A stretch of DNA of 6,950 bases, taken from assembly GCA_004213025.1 (NCBI GenBank), contig SHBC01000057.1, positions 1 to 6,950 on the forward strand, read 5' to 3'. Below the pieces are notes generated by a model. It did not search any database. It saw only the letters and a list, made by a program, of their open reading frames with translations, and was not told the DNA's origin. This document shows, in pieces, positions 5,820 to 6,950 of this stretch. How positions within the stretch are numbered: the stretch's first letter is position 1; every line of letters begins with the position of its first letter. The position numbers and the translations under genes were made by a program. This DNA is from SAR116 cluster bacterium (GTDB taxonomy: Bacteria > Pseudomonadota > Alphaproteobacteria > Puniceispirillales > Puniceispirillaceae).

Positions 5820-6950
5820 CGGCCCGACCATATGCCAAGTTCACGAATGCGCTTGCGAAGGGTGTTGCGATTGATGCCCAGAATTTCGGCTGCCTTCACC
5901 TGATTGCCCCGCGTCAGTTCGAGTGTTGCGACGATCAGCGGAAATTCCACTTCGCGCAGAATGCGTGCATGCAGCCCCGGCGGCGGCTGCGCGCCGTCAA
6001 GCGCCTCGAAATATTTGCGAATATGCTGATCCACCGAATTCGACAGGCTTTCAACTTCGATCGGCTCTGCCTCGATCTCGCGCCCGGCGGCAAGCTCGCG
6101 CTCGATCATCTCGGCCGAAATCACGTCCTCGCCGACAAGCACCAGCAGGCGGCGCACAAGGTTCTCAAGCTCACGTACATTGCCGGGCCAGCTCCAGGTC
6201 GCCAGCGCGCGGATGCCATCCGGCGCAAAACGCCTGACAGGAAGGCCGCCGGCAGCGGCCTGCTTCAGGAAATGATTGACCAGCGGGCCGATATCCTCGG
6301 CGCGCTCGCGAAGTGGCGGCAGGCGCAGCGGTACAACGTTCAGGCGGTAGAACAAATCCTCGCGGAACAGCCCCTGCTGCATCAATTGCTGCAGATTCTG
6401 GTTGGTTGCGGCGATGATCCGGACATTGGCCTTCACCGGACGATTGGCGCCAACCGGCAGGTATTCACCATCCTGAAGCACCCGCAGCAGGCGCGTCTGC
6501 GCCTCCGGCGGCATATCACCGACCTCGTCGAGGAACAGGCTGCCACCCTCGGCCTGCTCGAACCGCCCTGACATGCGGGTGTCGGCGCCGACAAAAGCCC
6601 CTTTCTCATGCCCGAACAGCTCGGATTCAACCAGATTGCGGGGGATCGCCGCCATGTTGATGGGAACAAACGGCCCGGCGCGGCGCGACCCCAGATCATG
6701 AAGTGCCCGCGCCACCAGCTCCTTGCCGGTGCCACTTTCACCTGTAATGAGTACCGTCAGGTCAGTGCCGACAACGCGGGCCATGGCCTTGAAGATGTCC
6801 TGCATCGGCGGCGAGCGCCCGACCAGCGGGCCGCCCTCCTCGAATGCAGATGGCTGGGCGGCGGCGGGGCGTGACTGGCCGATGCTGCCAACGGCGCGGC
6901 TTGTCGCCTCGACAAGGCTTCGCAACTCGAACGGCTTCGGCAGATATTCA
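5816..6950 (-). CDS. ntrC: Nitrogen regulation response regulator NtrC (C-terminal part, 5' end outside window)
   Basis: NtrC is the bacterial enhancer-binding protein of the NtrB/NtrC system. The frame stays open to the right edge; the visible 377 residues begin at the end of the receiver (Y-L-P-K-P-F, containing its conserved Lys), so most of the receiver with the phospho-Asp is missing. The AAA+ domain has, in fragment numbering, Walker A G70-E-S-G-T-G-K-E, Walker B S137-L-F-L-D-E, F195[10 protein letters not shown] (arginine fingers) and W254-P-G-N-V-R-E. A Fis-type helix-turn-helix occupies about 340-373 ([20 protein letters not shown]). The σ54-contact loop reads G117-A-F-V-G-A rather than GAFTGA; the Val codon is GTC. 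The spacing and flanks (H-E-K before, [10 protein letters not shown] after) are otherwise canonical. The stop overlaps the ntrY ATG by ATGA. ntrB would be expected beyond the right edge. An NtrC identity is favoured over other σ54 activators by the ntrYX neighbours and the C-terminal sequence. Confidence 0.93.
   Translation of the reverse strand, partial: EYLPKPFELRSLVEATSRAVGSIGQSRPAAAQPSAFEEGGPLVGRSPPMQDIFKAMARVVGTDLTVLITGESGTGKELVARALHDLGSRRAGPFVPINMAAIPRNLVESELFGHEKGAFVGADTRMSGRFEQAEGGSLFLDEVGDMPPEAQTRLLRVLQDGEYLPVGANRPVKANVRIIAATNQNLQQLMQQGLFREDLFYRLNVVPLRLPPLRERAEDIGPLVNHFLKQAAAGGLPVRRFAPDGIRALATWSWPGNVRELENLVRRLLVLVGEDVISAEMIERELAAGREIEAEPIEVESLSNSVDQHIRKYFEALDGAQPPPGLHARILREVEFPLIVATLELTRGNQVKAAEILGINRNTLRKRIRELGIWSGR

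Overview
The window looks like chromosomal DNA of an alphaproteobacterium. The GC content is high (roughly 60% by eye) and all six genes lie on the minus strand in the order ntrC-ntrY-ntrX-trkA-hfq, followed by an inositol-monophosphatase-family gene. The ntrC-ntrYX-trkA-hfq order is a familiar alphaproteobacterial nitrogen-regulation cluster, and the Hfq, NtrX and NtrY sequences read as alphaproteobacterial. I cannot place it below class level from sequence alone.

Region by region, right to left in the direction of transcription: the 3' part of ntrC (σ54-type response regulator) runs from the right edge to 5816. It overlaps ntrY (membrane sensor kinase) by an ATGA junction. ntrY is separated by 13 bp from ntrX (its response regulator), and ntrX overlaps trkA (RCK-type K+ uptake regulator) by another ATGA junction. 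A 139-bp gap follows, holding a 12-bp tandem repeat, a small hairpin and a weak candidate promoter. Then come hfq (RNA chaperone, very strong Shine-Dalgarno) and, 15 bp later, the 5' part of an inositol-monophosphatase-like gene that leaves the window at base 1. There is no gene-free stretch over 300 bp, and I see no RNA genes, mobile elements or CRISPR arrays.

Functionally, NtrY would sense a signal through its membrane/periplasmic region and phosphorylate NtrX; NtrC is the output of the cytoplasmic NtrB nitrogen sensor, which would lie beyond the right edge. TrkA is a peripheral K+ transport regulator, and Hfq acts after transcription on sRNA-mRNA pairs.

The gene content is ordinary. The notable points are local. 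(1) NtrC carries GAFVGA where the σ54-contact loop should read GAFTGA, and NtrX has no GAFTGA-like loop at all, so σ54-dependent activation by either protein is doubtful. (2) Three separate short tandem duplications (units of 12, 15 and 17 bp) sit at gene ends or junctions. The 17-bp one appears to have converted an ancestral ATGA ntrY/ntrX overlap into a 13-bp gap without changing the end of NtrY. I found no convincing undescribed system.
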